This document shows, one piece after another, positions 1-9,761 of a stretch of DNA of 64,000 nucleotides. Under the pieces are notes generated by a model. The model had not been told where the DNA came from and ran no database searches. It was given only the letters and a program-made list of their open reading frames with translations. Location: contig CM034130.1 of NCBI GenBank assembly GCA_019914995.1, forward strand, positions 10,292,001-10,356,000. Reading direction: 5' to 3'. The position numbers were made by a program, and so were the translations under genes. Source of the stretch: Acanthochlamys bracteata (Eukaryota; Streptophyta; Magnoliopsida; Pandanales; Velloziaceae). How positions within the stretch are numbered: position 1 is the first letter of the stretch; every line of letters begins with the position of its first letter.

Positions 1-1256
1 TTGCAGAAGAAGCAAAGGGCATAATTCATGGTGACCCTACTTGGTGCCACCCCTTGCTCCCGCATCTCAACCAATGCATCATAAACCTCTGCAAGCCTGT
101 TCTTTCGCAAAAGACGGCAAATCAAATTGTTGTAATGGAAACTATCTGCTACATAATGGTCTGAAACCCGCTTTGATTGCAGGAATTGACTGGCTTCATT
201 CAGCTTGCCAGAGGTGAGAAGTCCACCAAGGAATGCACTGTATGCGAAGGGTGACCCAATCCGGTCAACAACTCGAGCAGCGTCATCGAACCGGGCCCGA
301 GAACAGAGTGCATGAACTAAACTACCAACCATATGATCAGACACAAGAGGAGAACTTTCTGGAAGCTTCTGAAAATACTCCATTGCCTCTTCAATCCTTC
401 CACGAAGACACATGCTTTTCAAATCAATCGCAGCCGTCACCGGCCCCTCAATCCCTCTCGCTCGAATCTGATTCGTCAAAGCATCAGCAGAATCAAAAAC
501 AGATTCCTCTACAAGCGAATTCAGCAGCACATGGTACCCAAACGAATCAAGATCAAGTCCCTGAAACCGCATTCTAGCAAACAACTGCATAGCAAGTTCC
601 GGTCTTCCAGCGACCGAATACCCAATAACAAGCGTATCATGCAACCGAGTAATTCCATTGTGCATACGATACGACGACTGAAACAAATTGAGCCAATCAA
701 TAACCACCGAAGCAAGCCGTGCTCGAGCAAGGAGTTTAAAAATCGAATGGTAAGCTACACGTGTGTGTCGGTAAGGTCCTGGCTGCCTTCCAGACCAATC
801 AAAAAACTTCAATCTCAGAAACAAAACATCCGATTCGAAATTGCTGCTGCCCGAAACCTTCGATTTCGACAGGACCAAAGGGTGTGGAGTGTAGCGAAGG
901 AATTCAAGCAGTAGTGATTCAGAGAGTGTGAGATTGAGAGAAGATAACGAGAGATTAAGCGAGCTATCGTCAGGAGAGTTCGACAGATAGAAATAGATTT
1001 GATCGAGAAGAGATTGAGAACTGCTGCTTGCCGTTGTGGTTGTTGTTGCTGGTGGTGGAGGGTTCGAAAACCAAGACTTGAAAGAATCAGCGATTTCAGT
1101 CAGGTTGAGTTTCCCGGGGGCGGCAGTAGTGGAGCCGGCGAGAGGGAAGAAAGAGAGAGAAGGGTTGATGGTGTCGGTGGGACCCGCTACAGGGGCGGAA
1201 GAGAGAAGACGACGGGGAAGAAGAAGGCGGTGCCGGAGATGGCGAAAGTGCCGCAT
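1..1256 (-). CDS. Pentatricopeptide repeat (PPR) protein, 5' part, cut by window edge
   Basis: Reading down from an ATG at 1256 the frame stays open for 418 codons to the left edge, so the 3' end is missing and no intron is needed. The first residues (MRHFRHLRHRLLLPRRLLSS) are Arg-rich, with Leu and Ser but no acidic residues, as in a mitochondrial or plastid presequence. From about residue 190 there are degenerate 35-residue helical-hairpin repeats, for example segments with LVIGYSVAGRPELAMQLF, YHVLLNSLVEES and YNNLICRLLRKNRLAEVYDA. PPR proteins bind organellar RNA one base per repeat and act in editing, splicing or stability. No E or DYW domain is visible in the part present, which suits the P class. 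From memory it resembles Arabidopsis At1g71210, but this could not be searched. Two short upstream ATGs lie just before the chosen start (see findings). Confidence 0.9.
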   Translation of the reverse strand, partial: MRHFRHLRHRLLLPRRLLSSAPVAGPTDTINPSLSFFPLAGSTTAAPGKLNLTEIADSFKSWFSNPPPPATTTTTASSSSQSLLDQIYFYLSNSPDDSSLNLSLSSLNLTLSESLLLEFLRYTPHPLVLSKSKVSGSSNFESDVLFLRLKFFDWSGRQPGPYRHTRVAYHSIFKLLARARLASVVIDWLNLFQSSYRMHNGITRLHDTLVIGYSVAGRPELAMQLFARMRFQGLDLDSFGYHVLLNSLVEESVFDSADALTNQIRARGIEGPVTAAIDLKSMCLRGRIEEAMEYFQKLPESSPLVSDHMVGSLVHALCSRARFDDAARVVDRIGSPFAYSAFLGGLLTSGKLNEASQFLQSKRVSDHYVADSFHYNNLICRLLRKNRLAEVYDALVEMREQGVAPSRVTMNYALCFFC

Positions 1257-2805
1257 GTTGCGCGCGTTAGCATCGCTGCTGCATTGCTGCAACGGGGTTT
1301 AGCCAGTTGCAAGCAGTCGGGTTTCGAGAAGAAAGAACACGATGGAATTGTAAAGGAAGTAAGGATGGCTAATTGGGCCAGAATAAGCCGGCAACTAATA
1401 TATGGACCGTGAATAATATTGGGTAGATTACCAAATAAGAGCTTATGAGAACAGTTTCTTAACTAACACCGTATCACGGTGAAATAAGGATCGTTTGAAA
1501 ATATTTATAAAAAATATTTTTTTGTTAAAAAAGTATTTTAAAATAAATTATATTTTTTATTTTAAAAATAATAATAAATAATAATAAAATCTTATTTCAT
1601 ACAAGTTTTTATATTTATAAAACTAAACAAAATATAAAATATATAGAAAATGTGAATTTAAAAAGTTGATAAATACTTTCCGAAAATCATTGTCGCAATC
1701 AGTAAGAAGATCAAGAAGTAAGAACAAGACCATTCATCGTATGTCAGCAAGAATAAATTAAACATTGGTATTTAATTTACAGAAGTCTGTAAAACTAATA
1801 TCTAAATCATGACTAATGATAAACAGCCGTGGATATGCATGGATATTCGAGCATCAGCTCCTGAAAACCCATATCCGAACCAATTTCTTTGAGGCGAACT
1901 CTCAACTGCAAAGAGAAGCACAAGTTCTTCCAGCAAAAGTTGCCTGTAGTGGAGTTGTTGATATGCCTTTCATGTGCTCTATGCAGGATGCACTTAAACT
2001 GTAACACAAATAAAACAAGGAATGTTTTATAACAATAGGAGAATCAGATCATTTTGGTAGCACCAAAAATATCTTTGGTACCATCACAACTGTGCTTCAG
2101 ATTCAAGTTAAATTGAGAACTCAAGCTACACAGTTTCCCTCAAAAACATTTTACATCCTCATCAGAGACATTCTTACAGGCTCCAAATGTGTCAATGACA
2201 TCACAACACATCCCCACCCGTAATATCTGTCCTTGCTCATTATAAGTTCTCTGAACATATATGCCACTGTCTCACTACATCGGACGAATCTAGAAAAATA
2301 AATCAAAGATGAGCTCAGAAAGTGACCGCTTAACGTTGCTATGATTAACATGGCATGTTTCACTTCGCTTTAGCAGCATCTATAAGCATATTTCAAGAAT
2401 AGGTGACACTATTGAGTTATTTTTCCTAGACCGTATACTAGTAAGATCATGCTGTGTTCATAAACGCATCAACAAGCTAGTCTCATTGTAAGACAAATTA
2501 AATATAAAGCATTTTACAGCAGGTATGATTTCTAACCAAGACGCATTTCTGCAGGAAAAACCTTTTGCATTAACTTCAACATCCATGAATGACCGTCACT
2601 AATCTTCAACTACTATAAGAAAGGCATATCAATGGGCATGTTTGTATAAGAGCTTGTAAACAAAAGTTACAGTAAACAATTTCTTTCTCACGAATCTACC
2701 AATGTGTAGTTTTTATCTCATCTTAAAAGAACAAGCAACTACTAACATGATCTCAGTACTTACCAAAAAGGTAAATACAAATTCGCAAACACCCTAACAA
2801 ATCCT
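1257..2805. other. Intergenic DNA: PPR 5' side and maMYB 3' side
   Basis: The part next to 1256 should hold the PPR promoter and leader. From 1490 to 1690 the DNA is extremely A+T-rich (runs of TTTTTT and AATAATAATA), starts near GATCGTTTGAAAATA and ends near TACTTTCCGAAAATC, and resembles other AT-rich inserts in this window. The rest is probably the 3' UTR and downstream flank of the minus-strand MYB gene. Short open frames here (for example 1813-2007 and 2151-2363) have no recognisable protein features. Confidence 0.5.
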
Positions 2806-3843
2806 CTAAGCTTCCAATGCTTTCGAGCTCCTAAAATCCTTCTTGAGCTCCACAACCCTCTTCATGCAGCTAGCTTTGGACTTCCCAGGAACTGCAGCAG
2901 CAATTTTCTCCCACCGCATTGCAACATCCTTTGCGTACGCTTTCAATGCATTCAACAATGCAAGATCCTCTCCTGTACTCCACTCTTCTTTCTTGATCTC
3001 ATCGACACTATTCCCCACAGAACTTTTACTACCATTCAATAATTCTTCATTGACCCGTCTATCAATTGGCTTCCGCTGCTTCAAGAATTGTGCATAAGAA
3101 TCACCTGCTCTCTTCTCCGCTAAACCCTTTGCCGCGATGATCACGCTGCTTACAGAATGCCGTCCTTCAAACGCCGCAGCAATCAATTCCCACCGATGTG
3201 CCTTCCCTGCTGGATTCTTTAACATCTGCTTTTTAAGAAGCTCAAATTCCTCTTCCGTCCATTCCTTCTCTCCCGCAGATCCGTTCTGCTTATCTCGATC
3301 TTCAAAATCGACGTGGCGCAATCCCGGCGGTCCATCCGAGTCGGTGGATGTAGTGGGATCTACATTGACCAGATCCGTTGAATCTACCGTTGTCGATCCG
3401 TTATCGCGGTGGACTTCAGACTCCACCTGCCGGTCACGGGCCGATCGATCGCTCTCTTTTCTCCGACGTGCACCGCCGTACGATCTGTGTCTGTCAGGAG
3501 TGGGGTCTCTCGGGAGATGATCAAGAGGAACTTCAGGTATAGTTGTGCCTCGGCCAACGGTAGGATCACCGCCAGTGAGAGAGGGAGGAGAGAAAGGACC
3601 GAGAACGAGGGAGAGAGAAACCCAGAATAGCAGGAACGAGAGGAATGAAGAGTCGGCGGTATAGTTGTTGAAGGCAAAGAAGAAGAGAGCGGCGGCGGAG
3701 AGATAGCAGAGGGACACGTGGAAGATGGAAGGACGATTGAGGTGAAGATTAGTTGCGTTGGCAGCGGCGGAGGAAGAGGAGGTGGTGGAACGGGCGGAGA
3801 ACAAGAGGCGCGGCCGTGAGTCATCGTAGTCTACGTAATCCAT
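2806..3843 (-). CDS. Membrane-anchored MYB/SANT protein (maMYB type)
   Basis: Single-exon gene of 345 codons. The N-terminal third has two hydrophobic segments (about residues 40-58 and 66-84), preceded by a Ser/Ala-rich stretch. They are followed by a charged, disordered linker (about 100-190) and two SANT/MYB-like repeats near residues 194-240 (WTEEEFELLKKQM ... RWELIAAAFEGR) and 287-336 (WSTGEDLALLNAL ... RWEKIAAAVPGK). This order matches the plant membrane-anchored MYB protein maMYB (Arabidopsis At5g45420). That protein has been described as ER-associated and linked to root-hair growth, with its DNA-binding part able to reach the nucleus. The length and absence of introns suit the family. 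The start (ATGGATTACGTAGACTACG) is the first ATG in frame and lies just before the acidic DYVDYDD. A 146-codon frame at 3384-3824 on the same strand is an out-of-frame shadow. Confidence 0.93.
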   Translation of the reverse strand: MDYVDYDDSRPRLLFSARSTTSSSSAAANATNLHLNRPSIFHVSLCYLSAAALFFFAFNNYTADSSFLSFLLFWVSLSLVLGPFSPPSLTGGDPTVGRGTTIPEVPLDHLPRDPTPDRHRSYGGARRRKESDRSARDRQVESEVHRDNGSTTVDSTDLVNVDPTTSTDSDGPPGLRHVDFEDRDKQNGSAGEKEWTEEEFELLKKQMLKNPAGKAHRWELIAAAFEGRHSVSSVIIAAKGLAEKRAGDSYAQFLKQRKPIDRRVNEELLNGSKSSVGNSVDEIKKEEWSTGEDLALLNALKAYAKDVAMRWEKIAAAVPGKSKASCMKRVVELKKDFRSSKALEA

Positions 3844-4767
3844 TTTATCCCCCTTGTCTTTTTCTCTGCGTGCGCTTTTGCTTGGAGCGTGGGGAATTGA
3901 GAACTCGCTAGTGCCTTTCCTCTAATAAGGGATCAGTGATGGCTGAAAAGTTTCACTTTGACAAATTTTTTAAAACAATTTTTTAATTATTGTAGTGAGT
4001 AAAATTGTTTAATTTCAAATATATTTTGTTTTAGAATTTTACGAAGGAGAATATTTAAAAGGGAAAAAAGTGAAGAAATACTAAAGATTTTTGCAAATGC
4101 CTACATTAAAAATTTTCTAAACAAAAATTATTTTGAAACTTTTTAAATTAATTTAACTTTTTTCCTATATATATAGAAAAATTTTATCCTTTTCAAATTA
4201 AAATTAAAATACTGTAAAAAACTTTAATATAAAAAAATTAAAATAAAATTTTGATAAATAGTGATACACACTGCCAAACATCACCTACATGTTATTGGGT
4301 ATTTGGCCATTGCTTGTTAAAGTAATGTGTTCCCTTTCGGTGAAGATGGTGGATAATATCTCACACCCCTAGATGGAATGTGTAGAACTCATTGTATATA
4401 TATAAGCATACCAGTACTGAGATATTTGCCCAGAACATTTGCAAGATAACATAAAATAGAGAGTAGTAGGACATCACATATTCCATTTGACAATTAGATA
4501 GAATTTGGTACAAGTGACCATACATATTTCTGATTGCTTTCAACCACGCAGCATAAAGAACACTTCATAAATGAAATACTTTTCCTTTTCCCTCTTCACA
4601 TGAGTAAATCATAGAAGAATTCTCACTGGCTGCATACAAAAGTTTACCGCCAAGAAAGAATGCATGAGCGCGTAAAGTCTGTGCTCTGCCCAAAGTATGG
4701 TTTCTTAATCACAAGCTGATCCACACTATCTACATAAATGTGCATTTTTCCATATTTCTACGCAATA
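3844..4767. other. Intergenic: maMYB promoter and VPS55 3' flank
   Basis: 3844-3960 should hold the maMYB leader and promoter. 3960-4260 is very A+T-rich with no coding signal. 4290-4767 is probably the VPS55 3' UTR and downstream flank. No RNA gene was recognised. Confidence 0.4.
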
Positions 4768-5427
4768 TCAAAACATGCTGTGGTCATCCTCATTGCTCAT
4801 GTGAAGAAATAATATTATGGAAACTCCAAAAACAATAAACGAGAAGAGCTCCATCAATAGAGCACCCCATCCAATAATACCTGCGTGCTTTAAAATTGAG
4901 GGTATCGCTATGCTTCCGATTACTGAAAATCCTGTTAGAAATTTTGTGAAGCTTTCCCAGCTGACATAACATAAATGCAAGTTAATAATTGATCAGCATT
5001 GAAGCTTAAAAGGAAGTTAAATACTGAAAAGATAGGCATCTTAACAAGTACCTGTTCCCCTCACTGGACAAGATGGAGTAGTCTGAACTGGTGAAGAACA
5101 ACAAGGGCATTGGAAGAAGTACATACATAATTGCTGTTACAAGAAAGATGCACAGTAGGAATACATCTCAGTATGCATCCATATAATGTTAAGACACAGT
5201 AATTGCTCAAAGTCTCACCAGTCAGCATCGGCCACCAGTTATTGTACAATGCACATGCCTGGAAAAAATCAAGTAAGAAAAACAAGAGTAACAAACTACC
5301 ATTTATGCTCAAATATAGCACTAACCAAAATTTGCAATGTAATTCCACCAGAAACCAGAATAGCTAGAAAAGCTAACTTTCCAGTCTGCAGGCAAGCAAG
5401 CACATGACGTGGTAATCCCGCCATCAT
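4768..5427 (-). CDS. VPS55: VPS55-family vacuolar sorting membrane protein
   Basis: Four coding exons on the minus strand: 5326-5427, 5219-5258, 5052-5133 and 4768-4960, all with GT-AG junctions. The product is about 138 residues with four hydrophobic segments, normal for VPS55/OB-RGRP proteins. Family landmarks are FLAILVSGGITLQILACALY, NNWWPML, LLPMPLLFF, and in the last exon KFLTGFSVIGSIAIPSILKH followed by GWGAL. VPS55 works with VPS68 at endosomes in transport to the vacuole. The start could be 5427 (ATGATGGCGGGA) or the second ATG at 5424; the latter gives MAGLPRHVLACLQ, closer to the Arabidopsis N terminus. A likely non-coding first exon ends at 6374 with donor TTC|GTAAGT and joins an acceptor near 5490 (TTTTCGCAG), giving a leader intron of about 0.9 kb. 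From memory the Arabidopsis homologue is At1g32410. Confidence 0.95.
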
Positions 5428-6373
5428 AAATGATTCAGTATTTCAGCAATATAACAAGTGTTATGTATTGAATGAACACATGGCATGAGACCTGCGAAAA
5501 GAGAAAATCAACATTATTCTCTGTGAAACTTAGAATATGTTAGAACATGTCCCTGGCTCACAACCAGTAAGTAAGGAACGCATTGAAGTTTCATATGGTA
5601 ATCCATATACTGCTAGTTTGTCCAATGAGAATGAAAACATGGCAAGCCAAATTTAAATTTCAAATATGTCCCACTAGCCCAAAAGTTTTGTTAATGGGAT
5701 CTCACTAATTACTAGTAAAATTTAAAAGTCCCTCAACTACGAGGGATAATGCATTCCCATTAGTTTCTCAAACAAGACCACTTGCTCAATCCATAAAATG
5801 TTTAAACAACAAGGCCTTATTTCACTTTGCAATTGCAAAACAAGCTAGCATTTCAAAACTACGGCAGCAACTGTTGACGAGAATAACTGTCGGGTAAATT
5901 CAAGATCTCTACATGTATCATGAGTACTTTTACAAGAATGACAAGCTCATCAGTTCAAACGAAGTTACTCACTTATCCATAGACATCCAAATACAATAAT
6001 ACCATAGGTATACAGGCATTTAGTAGCAATAACCACTCCACTTGATCAAGTACTACAACTTACTCAATTCATCCCCAAAAAACCCTAAATTTGTTCAACT
6101 TAAAGCAATTTCCGAATCCATATACCCACAATTCTGGCTTTGTCTTATTATCAAAATCAAGATAGATCAATCTCGATCGCTATCTAGAGAAATGAATGAA
6201 ATACTAAATACAAAATCACAGTAAGAATTTGAAACAGCACAGCTCCTGAATTCAATTGTATCATTGAAAGACAAGAAACCTATCGCGAATTGAGAACAAA
6301 AGTTTTCATAGTTAAATATCTGCTTAATATTCACGAAATTGTACAGATCTTTAAAAGAAAACGAACAACTTAC

Positions 6374-6490
6374 GAATTTCGTAGTCTTTTCGTTCTCCGA
6401 TCGATTGCCCTACGACCTTCGAAACATTCGAGGATCTTTTGTGGCGTCGTTGTTCGGTTGATTGAAGCTCGATTGAATTGTTTCCTCTAA
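6374..6490 (-). promoter_or_regulatory. Probable 5' UTR exon of VPS55
   Basis: A good donor (TTC|GTAAGT on the minus strand) ends at 6374, and the minus-strand DNA upstream of it is not coding. The matching acceptor lies about 65 bases upstream of the VPS55 ATG. The upstream boundary at about 6490 is a guess. Confidence 0.45.
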
Positions 6491-6499
6491 GCAATCGGT

Positions 6500-9100
6500 T
6501 ATCGGAATTTGCACGATCAGTCCCATAAGATCTCTATTTCGTTTTATGAAATCCTCAACACCTAAATACCTAAATACCAAATATATTCCTGTCGATATAA
6601 TAATATAACATATGTTCAAATATCACATAAAAGGGTAATGTTTCCATTAAACAATTATTGAGGTTCTAATAGAAAAAATGTTTATACTCAATATAATCTC
6701 TAGTTATTAGTTAAATCTTTCTCGAATAAAACATTCTTGGAGATAAACGGCGGCGATTGGCCGGGGATTTACTTTAAAAACTCTTAATTATAGGAAGTCC
6801 TAGTCCTCACTGCCCCTGTAACTCTTCTTCCGCCGCCGTGAAACATGATCTACTTCTTCCCCGAAAATCCACCTGCGAAGAATGCAGGGGCCAGACGCTC
6901 GAGCCCAGGGCGATAGGGTTACAACTGTAGATCATGTAGGTAATGCCTCAGAGCCACATTGATACTGCCATCCCCGTCGAAGACACGCTCGGAGACAACC
7001 CTCTCAATAGCCGCAGGCACCATCGCCATGTTACTAAAGTTGAAAAGAAGAACCTATGTTGATGGATTTTGGTGGAGAAATAACGAATCTTTGGGGGAGT
7101 TGAATTTGAGAGAGCAAGCGAGGAAAACCGGGAGTGTTTGGTTGAGGTATGTTGCTGTGAGTACAGCGTTTGTGGAAGATTGAGCAATCAACGTGGTTAA
7201 AGTGGGAAAAGGGACCAAGGGAGAGGACTGAGCAAGGTCAAAACTCGCATTTCTTTTCTATTGGAAAGTTTTTGAATATTAGGTGATCAGTAACTGTTCC
7301 AGTGATGGTAGTGCTATTATAGTGGTAAAGATACACTGAATACATACAGAAAAATGTGATGAAGAATGAAGTTTAATACTATTTTTGAATCTCTACTTTC
7401 AACTTGCAGATTATTCAGAGGACTGTACCTGGTTCCTAGACTATTGCAAGAATGTTGATTTTACTGGACTAACACACCTTCAGATGATGAAAAGAGGCTG
7501 ATTGAAAGGTTATGAGATATATAAAGCAAACAGGAGGTAAGTCTTTTGGTTTTGCAAATTGATCATGCTGACTTCGATTCTCATGTTATACAATTGCATT
7601 TGCTCTAGTTTTGAGTTATACAAAGCTCTACATAGACATGTTTGCTAATCCTTTTACATCTTTGGTAGACCCAACCTGTACCTCTGATATACTGCTTTAC
7701 ATAACTGGTGATTGCTAATGTTCTTGATCTGGTGGTATCTTCAGGATATTAACCAAACTAATAACGTGACATGGAAAGAGATTGGGAGATGAAGACTCTT
7801 CTACCAAGTTACATGCACCCAAGAAGTTAAGAGAACAAAACAACTGTTATACTGTACATGTTGAGCAGAGACATGAACCAGCCAGTTTTGTCAGGGAGAA
7901 ATCCTAAGGTGTTGGCTATCTGGTACGGAGTTGAAGTACTGCTCACAACTTCAGGAGCATTGAAGGTCAACATGGAGGAAAACAGCTTCCTTTGTCTTCC
8001 TCCTAGGTCTCATCCAAAATCAGAGAGTTGCCTTCAGTACGACGGCAAATAGTAGATGGGGTTTACATCTTACATAGCACATGCTGATTACTATGTCATC
8101 CTTCGTTGCTGCACAAAGCTTGCTCAAGTCCATCCAAACGTTACACAATGCAACTAGGATGTTTTGAGAAATGACTCGCTTGGATTGAAGAAGGAATAGG
8201 TAAAAGTCTGGACTTGCAATCACCCATGCCTTCTAGCCAATCATTAAGTTATTGTTTCTCCTATTTATTAGAAGCTGGAAGTTGTATCTATTCAATTTCC
8301 AACATGTACATGTCCGATGTTTGTCCAAGATATATTTGTGTGGACCTGTGATTATACTACATGTGTGGTGTATAACTCTAGGTCCGGAACAGAGAGGAAC
8401 TTGGATGTATGAATTTGGAGTCGTTTGGAAATACTTTTAAAAATATATTTTTTTAGAACAGAAAATATTTTTTTAATTTTTTATTTAAAAAATAAAAATA
8501 AGTAATAAAAAAATTTATGATATAAAATTTATATATTTTTAATTTTTAAATATTTAAAAAATACGAATTAAAAAATTAAAAAATTATTTTTTTGAAAAGT
8601 TTAGCCACGCTTCTAAGAAATATCTCTCTATATAGCATGCAATAAATTATCTTGGGGTACTTGCATACGTTTTCTTTTGAGAAATTGCATTTTGTGTATC
8701 TTTAAGTGCTTAAATTTTGTTTGTGATGTGAACATCTGGTATGGCACGTTGTGTGGGCTCGTTGGATTCCCTGCACTGCACACGATCAGTCAACAGAAAG
8801 TAAATGCCTGTTTAAATAACTACTGTTTTTTCAATATCAGGCCTCTACATAACTACTTTAGAAGATTGAGAGTCTTAAATAAAAGAAAGACAATAATGCC
8901 CTCCGCAGCTTCAGGCGGTGCAGGAGTATAGGTGATCATGTACTATTGACCAACATTATAGGTCGATTTTGTAAATTTTCTTAGTGATTGCTAGGAGGAA
9001 CCTTCTGTAGTTTCTAGCTGAAACTTGGATCTTTTCTGTAGAAACAAAAGAAAATTTTTTGGGACCAATTTGATTTAGTTGAATCTTGTATAGCCGATGG
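6500..9100. other. Intergenic between divergent VPS55 and PMT genes; possible decayed gene at 6925-7187
   Basis: Two minus-strand frames overlap at 6925-7187. One (6948-7187) starts with a presequence-like stretch containing RYFSTKIHQHRFFFST. The other (6925-7032) reads MAMVPAAIERVVSERVFDGD and ends after 36 codons. Switching frame between them would make a longer protein, so this could be a gene fragment with a frameshift, but I do not recognise the family. 7200-8400 has no coding signal. 8410-8620 is an A+T-rich insert beginning GAGTCGTTTGGAAATACTTTTAAAA. Several short open frames have no support. Confidence 0.3.
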
Positions 9101-9761
9101 TTTGATTTATCTCAGGACTTCCGCTTCGACAGACCAATTAAGAGGTAATCTTTTTAATTTTTCTCTATGTTTTCGGTTTTTTTTTTGTTTTGTTTTGTTT
9201 TGGTTTTGGTTTGGTTGAAATCTTGTTTTCCTTCTAGTTTTTTAAATTTATTTTAATTTATAGAGCTGTTGGGAACGTTAATTCGTGGCTGATGATCTTT
9301 TTTTCTAATTAAAATTTGATTTTTCTGGTATTTTTCCTTTTTAACATTTTCGTTAGCCACTAAGAACTGCTTGGTCTGTTAGTTCTAGCTCATAAGGATT
9401 ACTTCCTGTTGAAATTTCTAACTTTAGTTTTGAAACAATGATTAGAGCTAAAACAACAAACATTTAATGTGTAGGAATCATGCTTTTCTTAGTTCTTTGA
9501 GCTGGGAAAGCAGTTAAATTTATCAAATTCGCTTGATAATTACTTTTGTAAAAACTTTCTGAATCATAATAAGCTCGTATAGGTTTTGCACGGATCTCTC
9601 TTTTTGACACGCTTCAAGTATTTGATATAAAGATCCTTTTGGATGAGTGCTTTCTGTTTAATATAGAGATCATGAAATAGACATAAAAATTTCCCTTGCA
9701 TTCTCTCTGTTTATCTATGCTGTTAATTCTCGGACTTTTGCAGGTCCTTATGTGATTGAAG
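9060..9761 (+). promoter_or_regulatory. 5' leader and leader intron of the PMT gene
   Basis: A 5' UTR exon probably ends at 9140 (AATTAAGAG|GTAATC) and is joined to an acceptor at 9743 (TTTTGCAG|GTCCTT) only 19 bases before the PMT ATG. The intervening 600 bases are T-rich and intron-like. The 5' end of the leader exon is unknown. Confidence 0.5.

Noticed and set aside
333..914. 193-codon plus-strand open frame
   Set aside because: It is antisense to the clear PPR coding sequence and has no domain; codon constraint of the PPR gene explains it.
3384..3824. 146-codon minus-strand frame rich in Pro and Ser
   Set aside because: Same strand but out of frame with the MYB-like protein, whose domains are in the other frame.
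9756..9761. TTG start two codons before the PMT ATG
   Set aside because: Nothing requires a non-ATG start; the ATG at 9762 gives the expected N terminus.
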